Positions 44,108 to 52,506 of a stretch of DNA of 64,000 nt are shown here, in pieces (within the stretch, counting starts at the first letter, position 1; each line of letters begins with the position of its first letter). Source of the stretch: Bacteroidota bacterium (GTDB taxonomy: Bacteria > Bacteroidota > Bacteroidia > 2-12-FULL-35-15). The translations under genes and the position numbers were made by a program. The DNA lies in contig CANJYB010000007.1 in assembly GCA_947479085.1 (NCBI GenBank), forward strand, positions 1 through 64,000, in the 5' to 3' direction. The notes under the pieces are model-generated. The model ran no database searches. It saw only the letters and a program-made list of their open reading frames with translations, and had not been told where the DNA came from.

Positions 44108-44383
44108 TTCTCTTTTTCGGGAACCGTATTCCGACTCTTCGGAATAACGTTCTCTTTTTTGGGAACCCGATTCCGACTTTTCGGAATAGCGTTCTCTTTT
44201 TCGGGAACCCGATTCCGACTCTTCGGAATAGCATTCTCTTTTTCGGGAACCCGATTCCGACTCTTCGGAATAACATTCTCTTTTTCGGGAACCCGATTCC
44301 GATGCTTCGGAATAACATTCTCTTTTTCGAGAACCCGATTCCGACTCTTCGGAATAACGTTCTCTTTTTCGGGAACCCGATTT
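44108..44383 (+). repeat. Intergenic tandem array C, 42-bp period
   Basis: Six full 42-base units (44108, 44150, 44192, 44234, 44276, 44318) and one partial fit TTCTCTTTTTCGGGAACCCG followed by ATTCCGACTCTTCGGAATAACG. Each unit can fold twice: CGGG-AA-CCCG and TTCCGA-CTCT-TCGGAA. Several frames are open on both strands because 42 is a multiple of three; none has a ribosome site or plausible start, so no protein is called. It fills the 497-base gap between two minus-strand genes. The rest of the gap (44384-44524) contains only an imperfect inverted repeat (GTACCCCTAT with ATAGGGTGTAC, 44459-44501). Confidence 0.93.
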
Positions 44384-44524
44384 CAATAAAGAATGAACTA
44401 TGTTTTAATTTGCTGGCGCAAGTACGGAAATGTTTTTACGCCATTTTCAGGAATCCATGTACCCCTATAGGAGACAATTATTCAATATTAATAGGGTGTA
44501 CAGCCAAATGAAGGGGGGACACGG

Positions 44525-44989
44525 CTATGAGTTCTCTATCAGAAAATTTGCCTGAAAAAAGGATTTGACCCCTAATTTATAGAAAATACTTTTTTTAATT
44601 ACTTCTAATTGCGCTTCAGTGATTACTCTTTTTTTTGCCAAATCTTCGTCCTTTGTTCCCGCCCTTACCAGCAACATCACATCGGTTTCCGGGCTGTCCA
44701 GCTTTTTGAAGGCACATTTGCTGATGTATTCTACCAGTATGTTTTGCTCCGAAAACAGGGAAGGTTGTGTGCATTTTTGTTCGTTTATCATTATAATGGC
44801 CATCCCTCCTTTATTAATGTAGCTGATGGTTCTATCCTTTTTTAACAGGTTGTTTGAAATGTCGGACCGTAATTGTAAGCCTGTAGAAAAGTTCTTTGGT
44901 TGACCAAAATGAATACGACAATTCGTTTCAACTTTGTGGAGTTTATAACTGAATTTCATGATGCAATGGAGTTTTGAGTTTGCAATCAT
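44525..44989 (-). CDS. Hypothetical protein, about 150 residues
   Basis: The frame starts at 44989; an internal ATG at 44959 (MKFSYKLHKVE) is an equally good start. No signal peptide. The N-terminal half is beta-rich and basic (NCRIHFGQPKNFSTGLQLRS), the C-terminal half has helices (AQLEVIKKSIFYKLGVKSFF). The segment FSTGLQL faintly recalls the arm-binding domain of Bacteroidota tyrosine recombinases, but nothing else supports that. No function is assigned. Confidence 0.55.
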   Translation of the reverse strand: MIANSKLHCIMKFSYKLHKVETNCRIHFGQPKNFSTGLQLRSDISNNLLKKDRTISYINKGGMAIIMINEQKCTQPSLFSEQNILVEYISKCAFKKLDSPETDVMLLVRAGTKDEDLAKKRVITEAQLEVIKKSIFYKLGVKSFFQANFLIENS

Positions 44990-45060
44990 AAATTTAAAAT
45001 GAAATTATTTTTTCTGAATAAAAAAAATAAAGGATTTATTAACGGGGGAGTGTTGAAAAT

Positions 45061-45069
45061 GGGGGGGGG
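45061..45069 (+). repeat. Homopolymer G9 followed by T8 upstream of a surface-protein gene
   Basis: Nine consecutive Gs (45061-45069), then AG, then eight Ts, 120 bases before the T9SS gene at 45189. It is the only such G-run noticed in this AT-rich window and is a candidate slippage site. Confidence 0.7.
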
Positions 45070-45188
45070 AGTTTTTTTTGAAGTTCTTTAATTAATTGGA
45101 AATTAATGGTTAGTTTTGAGAAGATATTATAAATCTTAGAAACATTTCTAATTTAGTACTTTGAAAATGTTTTTGTTATTTCAAAAAA

Positions 45189-48059
45189 ATGAAGTCTCGA
45201 ATAACAATTTTAATTATTTTATATTTTTTGAATTTTAATTCTGTTTTTTCCCAATGGCAGGTTATTAATTCAGGAACTTCAAATGATTTGGTCGATGGTT
45301 GCTTTCTCAATGATTCTATTGGATTTATTATTAGTTCCAATGGTGTAATTTTAAAAACAATCAATAGAGGTAATACATGGAATATAAATACAACCTTGTC
45401 TGGGAATTTCACCTCTATATGTAATGTTGGTAATGATACTTTATATGCTGGGGGCAATTGTATTTACAAAAGTTACAACAGAGGGAATACTTGGAGTTTA
45501 GTAACAACTCTAACTTTTACTTTAACAGATTTAGGGTTCTTTAGTTCAAAAAATGGACTTGCAATTGTACCAAACTATACTTATTGCACCTGGAATAATT
45601 ATCAAAATGTATTTGATGATTACCATGTTTATAAAACTACTAATTACGGGAGTTCCTGGCAATCAAGTTTTGGAAATATAGAACATACAAGTCGTTTTCA
45701 ATTTATTTTTGATAGCGTAGCTATTATAACAGGAGGAGTGCGTGCAATTCAATACCATTGCGGTGGACCTTGGTATAATACTTCAGCAAGGACAAATAAT
45801 AAAGGAGTTACATGGTTTGGAATAGTGCAACCTTATTCTGGACTTTCTTATTTTTCTTTCGTTGACCCTAACATTGGTTATTTTGTTCAATCAGGAAATT
45901 CATATAATATATATAAAACTATTGATGGAGGAGCTACACTTTCTTCCTCTTATACTGAAATTTATGATAATACAATTCATCAATGTAAGTTTATTAACGA
46001 ACACGATGGTTACTTACTTGGGAATAATAAAATATATGTTACTAAATCTGATGGATTTGGATGGGATAGTGATTATTCTTCAACAGACACCTTAAACTTA
46101 TTAATTAATAATCCTTCAAATGTTCTCATTGCAATTGGACGAAATGGTTTGATATTAAAAAAGCATCTTATTCCAAGTTTATATGCAGATAGTGTTTATA
46201 GAGTAAAGGTTATTAGTGATTCATTAAATTTTGGATTTGTTAATGTTGATAGTTTATCAATAAAACCAATAACCATAGAAAATACTGGAAGTACACCACT
46301 AAATCTCTCATTAACTGCATCAAATTCTTTCAAAATTAGTTTTGATACCATTAATTTTGCAAATAATTTATCCGTAACTCTAATACCCTTTCAGGATACT
46401 GTAGTTAATGTTCAATTCAGCCCACTGCTTGTACAAAATTATTTAGATACATTGCTTATTGAAGCGGATAGTTTAAAACCTGTTAAAATCCCCCTTTCAG
46501 GAATTGGCTTTCATGGTCTGAGTGGAACAGTTTTTCATGATACATTAATATGTGTTGACACTCTGAGAATAGGTGGAGACATTACCATCGATACTTCAGT
46601 TACTGTAACAATTTGTGCAGGTACTTATGTTAAGATGATGGGAAATTATAGTATCACCGTTCAGGGAATTCTAAAATGTTTAGGTGACTCACTCCATAAT
46701 ATAACATTTGGGGTGAATGACACAATTTCTCTTTGGAATGGCATTTTTATGATGAATCCAAATTACAATGACATTTCTATTTTTAATTATTGCAATATCA
46801 CATCGAAGTGTAATTCTACTTCAATACAAATTAAGAAAGGGTATGCTCAAATTGACCATTGCAATATTAGTAATGAAAAGAATGGAGGAGCAATTAATAT
46901 TGAAGATTCATACGGACAATGCAAAGCAAGTGTAACAAACAGTAATTTATATAACAATAGAGGAAATGCGATAAATTGTTATAATTGTGATCAAACCTTT
47001 ATCGTAAATAATAATATATACAATAATTATCATGGAATTTCCAGTTCCTCAAATCACACCATTACCATTACAGGAAATAATATTTATGATAATTCAGAAG
47101 AGGGTATATATGGCTTTGGAAAATTTTTAATTAAAAAAAATAGGATTTATAACAATGGGGGAGGCATTTATGTTCAAGGTTCATCTCCGCGAATTGAAAA
47201 TAATGAAGTTTATAATAATAAGTCGATTTCTACTGGAGGTATCACGTGTTTCCCAAATGATGGTGGTGCATATATAATACAAAATTTAATTTTTAACAAC
47301 GAAAGTATTTATGGTAATGGAGCAGGTCTTGAACTTGCACCTGATAATAATTTTGACTTACCTGCTTATGTAATAAATAATACAATATGTAATAATAAAG
47401 TCGGGCCAACTTCAAAAGGAAATAATTTTTATGCCACCACAAATACTGCTTCAGGACTTGATATTAAACTTTATAATAATATTATTTATGGCGTATCAAA
47501 TGCGAATAATAATATAGATTGGCTTCATTTCGTAACCCATGACATTAGTTTTAATTGCATTAATCAGGATAGCATTAACATTTGGGGGCAAAATAATGTT
47601 TTTGCGAATCCAATGTTTGTAAAACCAACAAATAGTATAGGGGTTATAACTAACATTGGGTTATATGACTGGTCATTGAAAAATTATTCACTTTGCATTA
47701 ATACAGGAGATTCCTTGAATTTAACATATACTTTACCGTCTGATTTTGCAGGTAATCCAAGAATATATAATAATAGAATAGATATTGGTGCTTATGAATA
47801 TCAGGGTAATTATTCTCCTTATATAAATCCAAATATTTTAGTTTTTCCAAACCCTATGGGAAATGAACTTAATATTATTATGAATAATAGCAATCTTTCA
47901 ACAATTACCCTTTATGATATTACCTCTAAATTACTTTTTACAAGACAGTTTACAAGCACTATTATCATCGACACGTATAGCTTTTCCAAAGGTTTTTACA
48001 TTTATGAAATAACAAATGAAGATGGTTTGAGGTTCAAAGGGAAGGTTATCAAAGATTAG
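45189..48059 (+). CDS. T9SS-secreted protein with Ycf48-like propeller and beta-helix
   Basis: 956 residues. Signal peptide (ILIILYFLNFNSVFSQ). Residues about 22-325 form a Ycf48/BNR-type propeller with repeats such as GVILKTINRGNTWN and IYKTIDGGATLSS. About 345-435 is a choice-of-anchor/ASPM-SPD2-type domain (LNFGFVNVDSLSIKPI, IENTGSTPLNLSL). About 470-850 is a right-handed parallel beta-helix rich in N-N-I-Y-N-N turns (NNNIYNNYHGISSSS). The end (about 875-956) is a T9SS type A sorting domain (VFPNPMGNEL, YDITSK, FSKGFYIYEI). The order matches secreted carbohydrate-binding or host/particle-contact proteins; no catalytic motif is evident. The gene is much richer in AT than its neighbours. Confidence 0.87.
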   Translation: MKSRITILIILYFLNFNSVFSQWQVINSGTSNDLVDGCFLNDSIGFIISSNGVILKTINRGNTWNINTTLSGNFTSICNVGNDTLYAGGNCIYKSYNRGNTWSLVTTLTFTLTDLGFFSSKNGLAIVPNYTYCTWNNYQNVFDDYHVYKTTNYGSSWQSSFGNIEHTSRFQFIFDSVAIITGGVRAIQYHCGGPWYNTSARTNNKGVTWFGIVQPYSGLSYFSFVDPNIGYFVQSGNSYNIYKTIDGGATLSSSYTEIYDNTIHQCKFINEHDGYLLGNNKIYVTKSDGFGWDSDYSSTDTLNLLINNPSNVLIAIGRNGLILKKHLIPSLYADSVYRVKVISDSLNFGFVNVDSLSIKPITIENTGSTPLNLSLTASNSFKISFDTINFANNLSVTLIPFQDTVVNVQFSPLLVQNYLDTLLIEADSLKPVKIPLSGIGFHGLSGTVFHDTLICVDTLRIGGDITIDTSVTVTICAGTYVKMMGNYSITVQGILKCLGDSLHNITFGVNDTISLWNGIFMMNPNYNDISIFNYCNITSKCNSTSIQIKKGYAQIDHCNISNEKNGGAINIEDSYGQCKASVTNSNLYNNRGNAINCYNCDQTFIVNNNIYNNYHGISSSSNHTITITGNNIYDNSEEGIYGFGKFLIKKNRIYNNGGGIYVQGSSPRIENNEVYNNKSISTGGITCFPNDGGAYIIQNLIFNNESIYGNGAGLELAPDNNFDLPAYVINNTICNNKVGPTSKGNNFYATTNTASGLDIKLYNNIIYGVSNANNNIDWLHFVTHDISFNCINQDSINIWGQNNVFANPMFVKPTNSIGVITNIGLYDWSLKNYSLCINTGDSLNLTYTLPSDFAGNPRIYNNRIDIGAYEYQGNYSPYINPNILVFPNPMGNELNIIMNNSNLSTITLYDITSKLLFTRQFTSTIIIDTYSFSKGFYIYEITNEDGLRFKGKVIKD

Positions 48060-48205
48060 CTACCAGAGAGGCGTGTTAAATATTTCTAACCTGCGTTGGC
48101 TAATCTGGGTCATTTAAAAGTATGTCATGTCTTAGACAGTATATTTATTACATCTTGCCCTTCCAAAAAATCCCCCCGAATAAACCATATAGAATACATT
48201 TTACT

Positions 48206-48213
48206 TACTTTTG
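48206..48213 (+). promoter_or_regulatory. Bacteroidota -7 element deciding the deacetylase start
   Basis: TACTTTTG matches TAnnTTTG and lies 25 bases before the ATG at 48239. Because it falls inside the longer frame starting at 48122, it argues for the later start. Confidence 0.55.
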
Positions 48214-48238
48214 GCAAAAATTGAGTACTGATACAATA

Positions 48239-48994
48239 ATGGAAGAGAAGACCTATAGTTTACCGGTATTGCTTTATCACCGGGTGGTGAATAAAGATTC
48301 GGTAACGGGAAACCATAAAATATATGTTTGGGAAAAGGACATGGAAAAACAACTTGCTTATTTAAAAAGCGAGGGTTTTGAGGCCATTACTTTTGTGGAT
48401 TTGAAAAATAATCCCGGCATGGATTTAAAGAAAAAGGTGATTATTACCTTTGATGACGGGTATGAGGACAATTACACCTTGCTGTTTCCGATGCTGAAAA
48501 AGTATGGTTTTAAAGCGGTGATTTACCTGGTTACCCAGGCGGACCATAATGCCTGGGGTGTGCGCGAAGGGGAACCAAGAATAAACATGATGACTGACCG
48601 CCAAAAGCAGGAAATGAGTAATTACGGGATAGAGATGGGAGGCCATACCCAAAGCCATGTGGACCTTTCCAAATGTTCGGAAAAGGAAATGATAAGGGAA
48701 ATAGCAGGCTGCAAGGCCGATGTGGAACGGCTGACCAATAAAAAAGCCATTAGTTTTGCTTATCCTTTCGGGGGGCTTAATGCGGATGTAAAACGAATAA
48801 CAGAGGAGGCAGGTTACCTGTATGCAGTCTCCACCAATACGGGCCCAAAGCAGTTTGGGGAAGACCGGATGCAGATAAGGAGAATAGAAGTAACACCAAG
48901 AACTTCGTTAAGGAGTTTTAAAAATAAAGTGAGCGGGTATTATTTTTACCCAACTTTTTTGAAATCATTTTTTACCGGGAAACAGACAAAGTAA
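48239..48994 (+). CDS. Polysaccharide deacetylase (NodB family)
   Basis: Carbohydrate esterase 4 fold, 251 residues from the ATG at 48239 (MEEKTYSLPVLLYHRVV). A start at 48122 would add 39 residues with no conserved content and would precede the promoter. Motif 1 TFDDGYEDN (about 70-78) carries the catalytic base and a zinc Asp; motif 2 GGHTQSHVDL provides zinc histidines; motif 3 FAYPFGG follows. No signal peptide is visible, so it probably acts on cytosolic, lipid-linked sugar rather than secreted polymer, in line with the glycosyltransferase two genes downstream. Confidence 0.9.
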   Translation: MEEKTYSLPVLLYHRVVNKDSVTGNHKIYVWEKDMEKQLAYLKSEGFEAITFVDLKNNPGMDLKKKVIITFDDGYEDNYTLLFPMLKKYGFKAVIYLVTQADHNAWGVREGEPRINMMTDRQKQEMSNYGIEMGGHTQSHVDLSKCSEKEMIREIAGCKADVERLTNKKAISFAYPFGGLNADVKRITEEAGYLYAVSTNTGPKQFGEDRMQIRRIEVTPRTSLRSFKNKVSGYYFYPTFLKSFFTGKQTK

Positions 48995-49009
48995 ACAGGG
49001 ATGGAACGC

Positions 49010-49080
49010 GGATTATTATGATTGGGAATGATGAAAAATGATTGATGATTTGGGTTATGATTATTGCCTTCGGCAATAGG
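49010..49080. repeat. Degenerate interspersed repeat with small hairpin
   Basis: AACGCGGATTATTATGATT followed by GATGATTTGGGTTATGATTA resembles the 'AACGCGGAT...TGATTTGATTATG' filler sequences seen between Bacteroidota genes. It ends in the perfect hairpin ATTGCC-TTC-GGCAAT (about 49063-49077). It occupies the gap between the deacetylase and the next gene. Confidence 0.4.
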
Positions 49081-49125
49081 ATGTAAGGGAGAAAGGCATT
49101 AATAGTTAAAAGGAAATAAAATAAT

Positions 49126-49668
49126 ATGGAAAAAGAATTGACACCGGGCACACGCATAGACCATGAAAAATATGGTGAAGGAATAGTGAGTACAGTCAGC
49201 ATTGCAGGATACGAAGTGTTTTTTGCAAGAGGAGGGAAGATGGAGCTTTCGCGCTCGAATACGGATTTTGAAATTATAGAAGCTGTTGAATCTACTGACG
49301 ATTCGCCAAAGGTGAGTGTAGCCGACCTTGAAAAAGTATTTAATTACCTGCTCGAACAAACCGGTACAGTGCCCGAAATAATTGAATTTGCGGATAAATG
49401 GACCGGAGGTACATTAGTATTGAAACCACAGGATGATAAACTAAAGCCGCATGAAATGCCACTGGATGGCTTTTTTCATAAGATAGTGATGGTGAGAGAC
49501 AGGCTGAGGGTATTGGAACAAAACATTAACAGTCACCCGAAACTAACGGATGAAGACAAAGTAAACCTGCAGCAATACATTACCAGGATATACGGCAGCC
49601 TGACAAGTTTTAATATTATTTTTAAAAATAAAGAAGAGCACTTTGTTGGTACTTCTTCTAATAAATAA
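49126..49668 (+). CDS. Hypothetical protein with N-terminal SH3-like barrel
   Basis: 180 residues, cytosolic by appearance. The first 45 residues (GTRIDHEKYGEGIVSTV, then VFFARGGKMELSRS) resemble the small barrel found at the end of UvrD-type helicases and in DUF3553-like proteins. The remainder is helical with acidic stretches (FNYLLEQTGTVPEIIEFADK). It is 12 bases before a glycosyltransferase gene and probably co-transcribed. The function is unknown. Confidence 0.75.
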   Translation: MEKELTPGTRIDHEKYGEGIVSTVSIAGYEVFFARGGKMELSRSNTDFEIIEAVESTDDSPKVSVADLEKVFNYLLEQTGTVPEIIEFADKWTGGTLVLKPQDDKLKPHEMPLDGFFHKIVMVRDRLRVLEQNINSHPKLTDEDKVNLQQYITRIYGSLTSFNIIFKNKEEHFVGTSSNK

Positions 49669-49680
49669 GAAGAACAGCAA

Positions 49681-50562
49681 ATGAAAGTAACCGGATTTTC
49701 TTTTATAAAAAATGCTTTAAAATTTGATTACCCCGTTATAGAGGCCATCACTTCCATTCTGCCAGTATGCGATGAATTTGTAATTGCAGTCGGCAAATCG
49801 GATGATGACACTTTGAATTTTATTAAGTCGATTAATTCGCCCAAAATAAAAATCATAGAAACCGTTTGGGATGAAACCCTGAGAGAAGGAGGGAGGGTAT
49901 TGTCTGATGAAACCAACAAAGCATTTAAAGCTATTTCACCTGATACCGATTGGTGTTTTTATATCCAGGGCGATGAAGTGATTCATGAAAAATACCTGGA
50001 TAATATTAAGAATGCCATGATTAAATACAAGGATGATGATAAGGTGGATGGATTGCTTTTTGAACATCTTAATTTTTATGGTTCGTATGATTACATAGCC
50101 GACTCGAGGAACTGGAACAAAAAGGAAATACGGGTAATCAGGAATAAAAAGAATTTTTATTCATACAAAGATGCCATGAGTTTCAGAAAAGACAATGATG
50201 TAAAACTGGATGTGGTGTTTGTGGATGCCTGTATTTATCACTACGGATGGGTGAAACAACCGGAAGCCATGCAGCGGAAACAACTGGAATTTCATAAACT
50301 CTGGCACGATGATAAATGGGTGGAAGAAAATATTCCTAAAGTAGATGAGTTTGATTATTCAAAGATAGACTCGGTTTCAAAGTTTATTGGAACACATCCC
50401 AAAGTGATGGAAGAGCGGCTGAAAAGATTAAACTGGAAATTCAGTTTCGACCCCACAAAGGGAAAAAAACAATCAGTAAGAAAGAGAATTCTTAATTATA
50501 TTTACCAAAAAACCGGAGTGCATATCGGGGAGTTTAAAAATTATAACCAGATAAAAAGATAG
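49681..50562 (+). CDS. Glycosyltransferase family 2
   Basis: 293 residues with an N-terminal GT-A domain: GFSFIKNALKFDYPVIEAI, DEFVIAVGKSDDDT, then WCFYIQGDEVIHEKYL with the acidic metal-binding region. The C-terminal part contains FVDACIYHYGWVKQPEAMQR, a pattern typical of this Bacteroidota GT2 subgroup, and a basic tail (KKQSVRKRILNYIYQK) that may touch the membrane. It follows the unknown gene by 12 bases and precedes the hotdog protein by 26, so the three form one unit. Donor and acceptor are unknown. Confidence 0.85.
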   Translation: MKVTGFSFIKNALKFDYPVIEAITSILPVCDEFVIAVGKSDDDTLNFIKSINSPKIKIIETVWDETLREGGRVLSDETNKAFKAISPDTDWCFYIQGDEVIHEKYLDNIKNAMIKYKDDDKVDGLLFEHLNFYGSYDYIADSRNWNKKEIRVIRNKKNFYSYKDAMSFRKDNDVKLDVVFVDACIYHYGWVKQPEAMQRKQLEFHKLWHDDKWVEENIPKVDEFDYSKIDSVSKFIGTHPKVMEERLKRLNWKFSFDPTKGKKQSVRKRILNYIYQKTGVHIGEFKNYNQIKR

Positions 50563-50588
50563 ATTGTACTTTATTAAAAATTAGCAAT

Positions 50589-50963
50589 ATGCTTTTAAAT
50601 GATTTTTTTAAAATAAAAGGAATTGAGGGTACTGAAAAGTACACCATCAGTATTGAAATGAACCCTGACCATAAAATATATGAAGGTCATTTTCCAGGAA
50701 ATCCCGTTGCACCGGGAGTATGTTTGACCCAGATGGTAAAAGAAACTGTGGAGCATATTACCAACCAGCAATTGACCATGGTAACAGGTGATAATATAAA
50801 ATTTACTGCCGTACTTAACCCTGTGCTAACTCCCAATGTAACTATGCTATTAAGTATGAAAACAAAGGAAAACGGATTGTTGCAGGCGGATAGTTCTATT
50901 TCGGATGGTACGGTTAGTTTCTTTTCATTCAAAGGAAGTTTTAAAGTAAAGGAAAGCGTTTAA
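50589..50963 (+). CDS. FabZ-like hotdog protein with Glu-to-Gln change
   Basis: 124 residues of the 3-hydroxyacyl-ACP dehydratase (FabA/FabZ) hotdog family. The active-site loop GHFPGNPVAPGVCLTQ is clear: catalytic His34 is present, but the position of the catalytic Glu (14 residues later in FabZ) is Gln48. This suggests reduced or absent dehydratase activity, or a thioesterase or binding role. Its neighbours are a glycosyltransferase and a deacetylase, so it may take part in acyl decoration of a glycolipid or in an aryl-polyene/flexirubin-type pathway; no ketosynthase is nearby. Confidence 0.85.
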   Translation: MLLNDFFKIKGIEGTEKYTISIEMNPDHKIYEGHFPGNPVAPGVCLTQMVKETVEHITNQQLTMVTGDNIKFTAVLNPVLTPNVTMLLSMKTKENGLLQADSSISDGTVSFFSFKGSFKVKESV

Positions 50964-51008
50964 TACTTCTTAACTATTTTTGGCTTAAAAATTGTGAGGT
51001 GAAATACT

Positions 51009-51016
51009 TAATTTCG
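51009..51016 (+). promoter_or_regulatory. Putative -7 element TAATTTCG
   Basis: One base off TAnnTTTG, 23 bases before the ATG at 51040. The same TTCG variant is seen at 56402 and 56603. Confidence 0.45.
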
Positions 51017-51039
51017 CACTTAATTAAAAATAAATATTT

Positions 51040-52476
51040 ATGGCAACAAAACTTACAAAAACTCTCTCCGCATTTACATTACTAAGTTCGGCAATAGTAT
51101 TTGCCGGAAATCCCGAAGGATATAACATAAAGATTACAGCAAAAGGTCTTAAAGAAGGAGACAAGTGCCTGCTTGCTAATTATTATGGCGATAAGCAATA
51201 CATAAAGGATTCAGCTAGAGCCAATGCCAAAGGAGAAGTGATATTTAAAGGAACTGAAAAGTATGCTCAGGGAGTTTATTTATTTGTTCCGCCAAACAAA
51301 AACAAATATTTTGATTTCATTATGGATGAAGGTCAGAATTTTTCGCTAGAAACAGATACACTTGATTTTGTAAAAAACATGAAAGTGAAAGGGTCGGATG
51401 AAAATAAGTTTTTTTACGACTACCAAAACTTCATGTCTTCGAAACAAAAACAAGTAGAACCATTAAGAGCAAAATACAATTCATTTAAAAAGGGGGATGA
51501 TTCTTTAAAATTTTATCAGGATAAATTAACTACCATAGATAAAGATGTAAAAGATTATAAAATTAATTTTATTAAAAATAATCCGAAATCGTTTGTTTCA
51601 AAATTATTCAGAACGATGGAGGAAGTGGAGATTCCGGAAGCACCGATTTTATCAAACGGAAGAAAAGATTCCACATTTGCCTACCATTATTATAAAACCC
51701 ACTTTTTCGACAACTTCGATTTCAGTGACGACCGTTTATTAAGAACACCCATATTCGGAAATAAAATAAAACAATACATGGAAAAGCTGACCCCACAGAC
51801 TCCTGATTCTATTAATATTTCATGTGATTACTTGGTAACAAAAGCAAGAGCCAACAAAGAAATGTTTAAGTACATTGTTTATTGGTTAACCTTTACTTAC
51901 GAAGATTCAAAGATAATGGGTATGGATGCTGTGTTTTATCACATGGTGGATAAGTATTTGCCGGAGTCGGATTGGGTAGATTCCACGCATCGTGAGAAAA
52001 TGAAAGACAGGATAAGAACCATCGGACCGCTATTAATAGGTAAAAAAGCACCGGGAATTAATATGCCGGACTCGTTGGGTAAAAATGTTTCTTTATACGA
52101 TATAAAATCAAAATATACAGTGGTGATATTTTGGGACCATGGATGTTCGCATTGTAAAAAAGAAGTTCCTAAACTAGTGGAAGCCTATAATACCAAACTG
52201 AAAGCAAAAGGAGTGCAGGTATTAGCTGTAGAAACGGAAGATAAACCGGAAGACTGGAAGAAGTTTATCAGGGATAATAAAATGAACTGGTTAAATGTTC
52301 ACCAGCCCGATGAATACAGTCGTGCTGTAACCAAGAAGATTTATGATATATACAGTACTCCTGTTATTTATCTTTTGGATGAAAATAAAACTATCAAAGC
52401 CAAACGAATTGATAGTGATCAGTTAGATGGCTTAATTGATATGCTAGATAAAGAAAAGGACAAAAACAAAAAGTAA
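51040..52476 (+). CDS. Periplasmic thioredoxin-like oxidoreductase (DUF4369/DUF5106 type)
   Basis: 478 residues. Signal peptide (FTLLSSAIVFAG). The N-terminal beta domain (about 25-110) resembles DUF4369 (YNIKITAKGLKEGDKCLLA, DSARANAKGEVIFKG). A helical middle part (about 115-330) is DUF5106-like. The C-terminal domain (about 335-478) is a TlpA/ResA-type thioredoxin fold with the active site C369-S-H-C372 in DHGCSHCKKEVPKL and the cis-proline segment YSTPVIYLLDENK. The CSHC pair differs from the usual CxPC, which should alter redox potential. It probably handles disulphides of envelope proteins. Confidence 0.87.
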   Translation: MATKLTKTLSAFTLLSSAIVFAGNPEGYNIKITAKGLKEGDKCLLANYYGDKQYIKDSARANAKGEVIFKGTEKYAQGVYLFVPPNKNKYFDFIMDEGQNFSLETDTLDFVKNMKVKGSDENKFFYDYQNFMSSKQKQVEPLRAKYNSFKKGDDSLKFYQDKLTTIDKDVKDYKINFIKNNPKSFVSKLFRTMEEVEIPEAPILSNGRKDSTFAYHYYKTHFFDNFDFSDDRLLRTPIFGNKIKQYMEKLTPQTPDSINISCDYLVTKARANKEMFKYIVYWLTFTYEDSKIMGMDAVFYHMVDKYLPESDWVDSTHREKMKDRIRTIGPLLIGKKAPGINMPDSLGKNVSLYDIKSKYTVVIFWDHGCSHCKKEVPKLVEAYNTKLKAKGVQVLAVETEDKPEDWKKFIRDNKMNWLNVHQPDEYSRAVTKKIYDIYSTPVIYLLDENKTIKAKRIDSDQLDGLIDMLDKEKDKNKK

Positions 52477-52480
52477 GTAA

Positions 52481-52506
52481 AAAGGCCCTGTTCTCGGGGC
52501 TTTTTT
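52481..52506. terminator. Terminator between convergent genes
   Basis: AAAAGGCCCTG pairs with CGGGGCTTTT (one bulged G) over a four-base loop, followed by Ts that overlap the minus-strand stop codon. Confidence 0.75.

Noticed and set aside
44078-44389. Overlapping plus- and minus-strand frames through array C
   Set aside because: Period 42 keeps several frames open on both strands. No start context, signal peptide or non-repeat extension supports a protein.
44525-44989. Tyrosine recombinase fragment
   Set aside because: Only a short FSTGLQL-like segment suggests it; no catalytic domain or R-H-R-Y residues are present.
48053-48106. Inverted repeat AGATTAGC/GCTAATCT as a terminator
   Set aside because: The arms are 38 bases apart and no T-run follows.
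48122-48238. N-terminal extension of the polysaccharide deacetylase
   Set aside because: The added 39 residues show no conserved features, and a TAnnTTTG promoter box lies within them.
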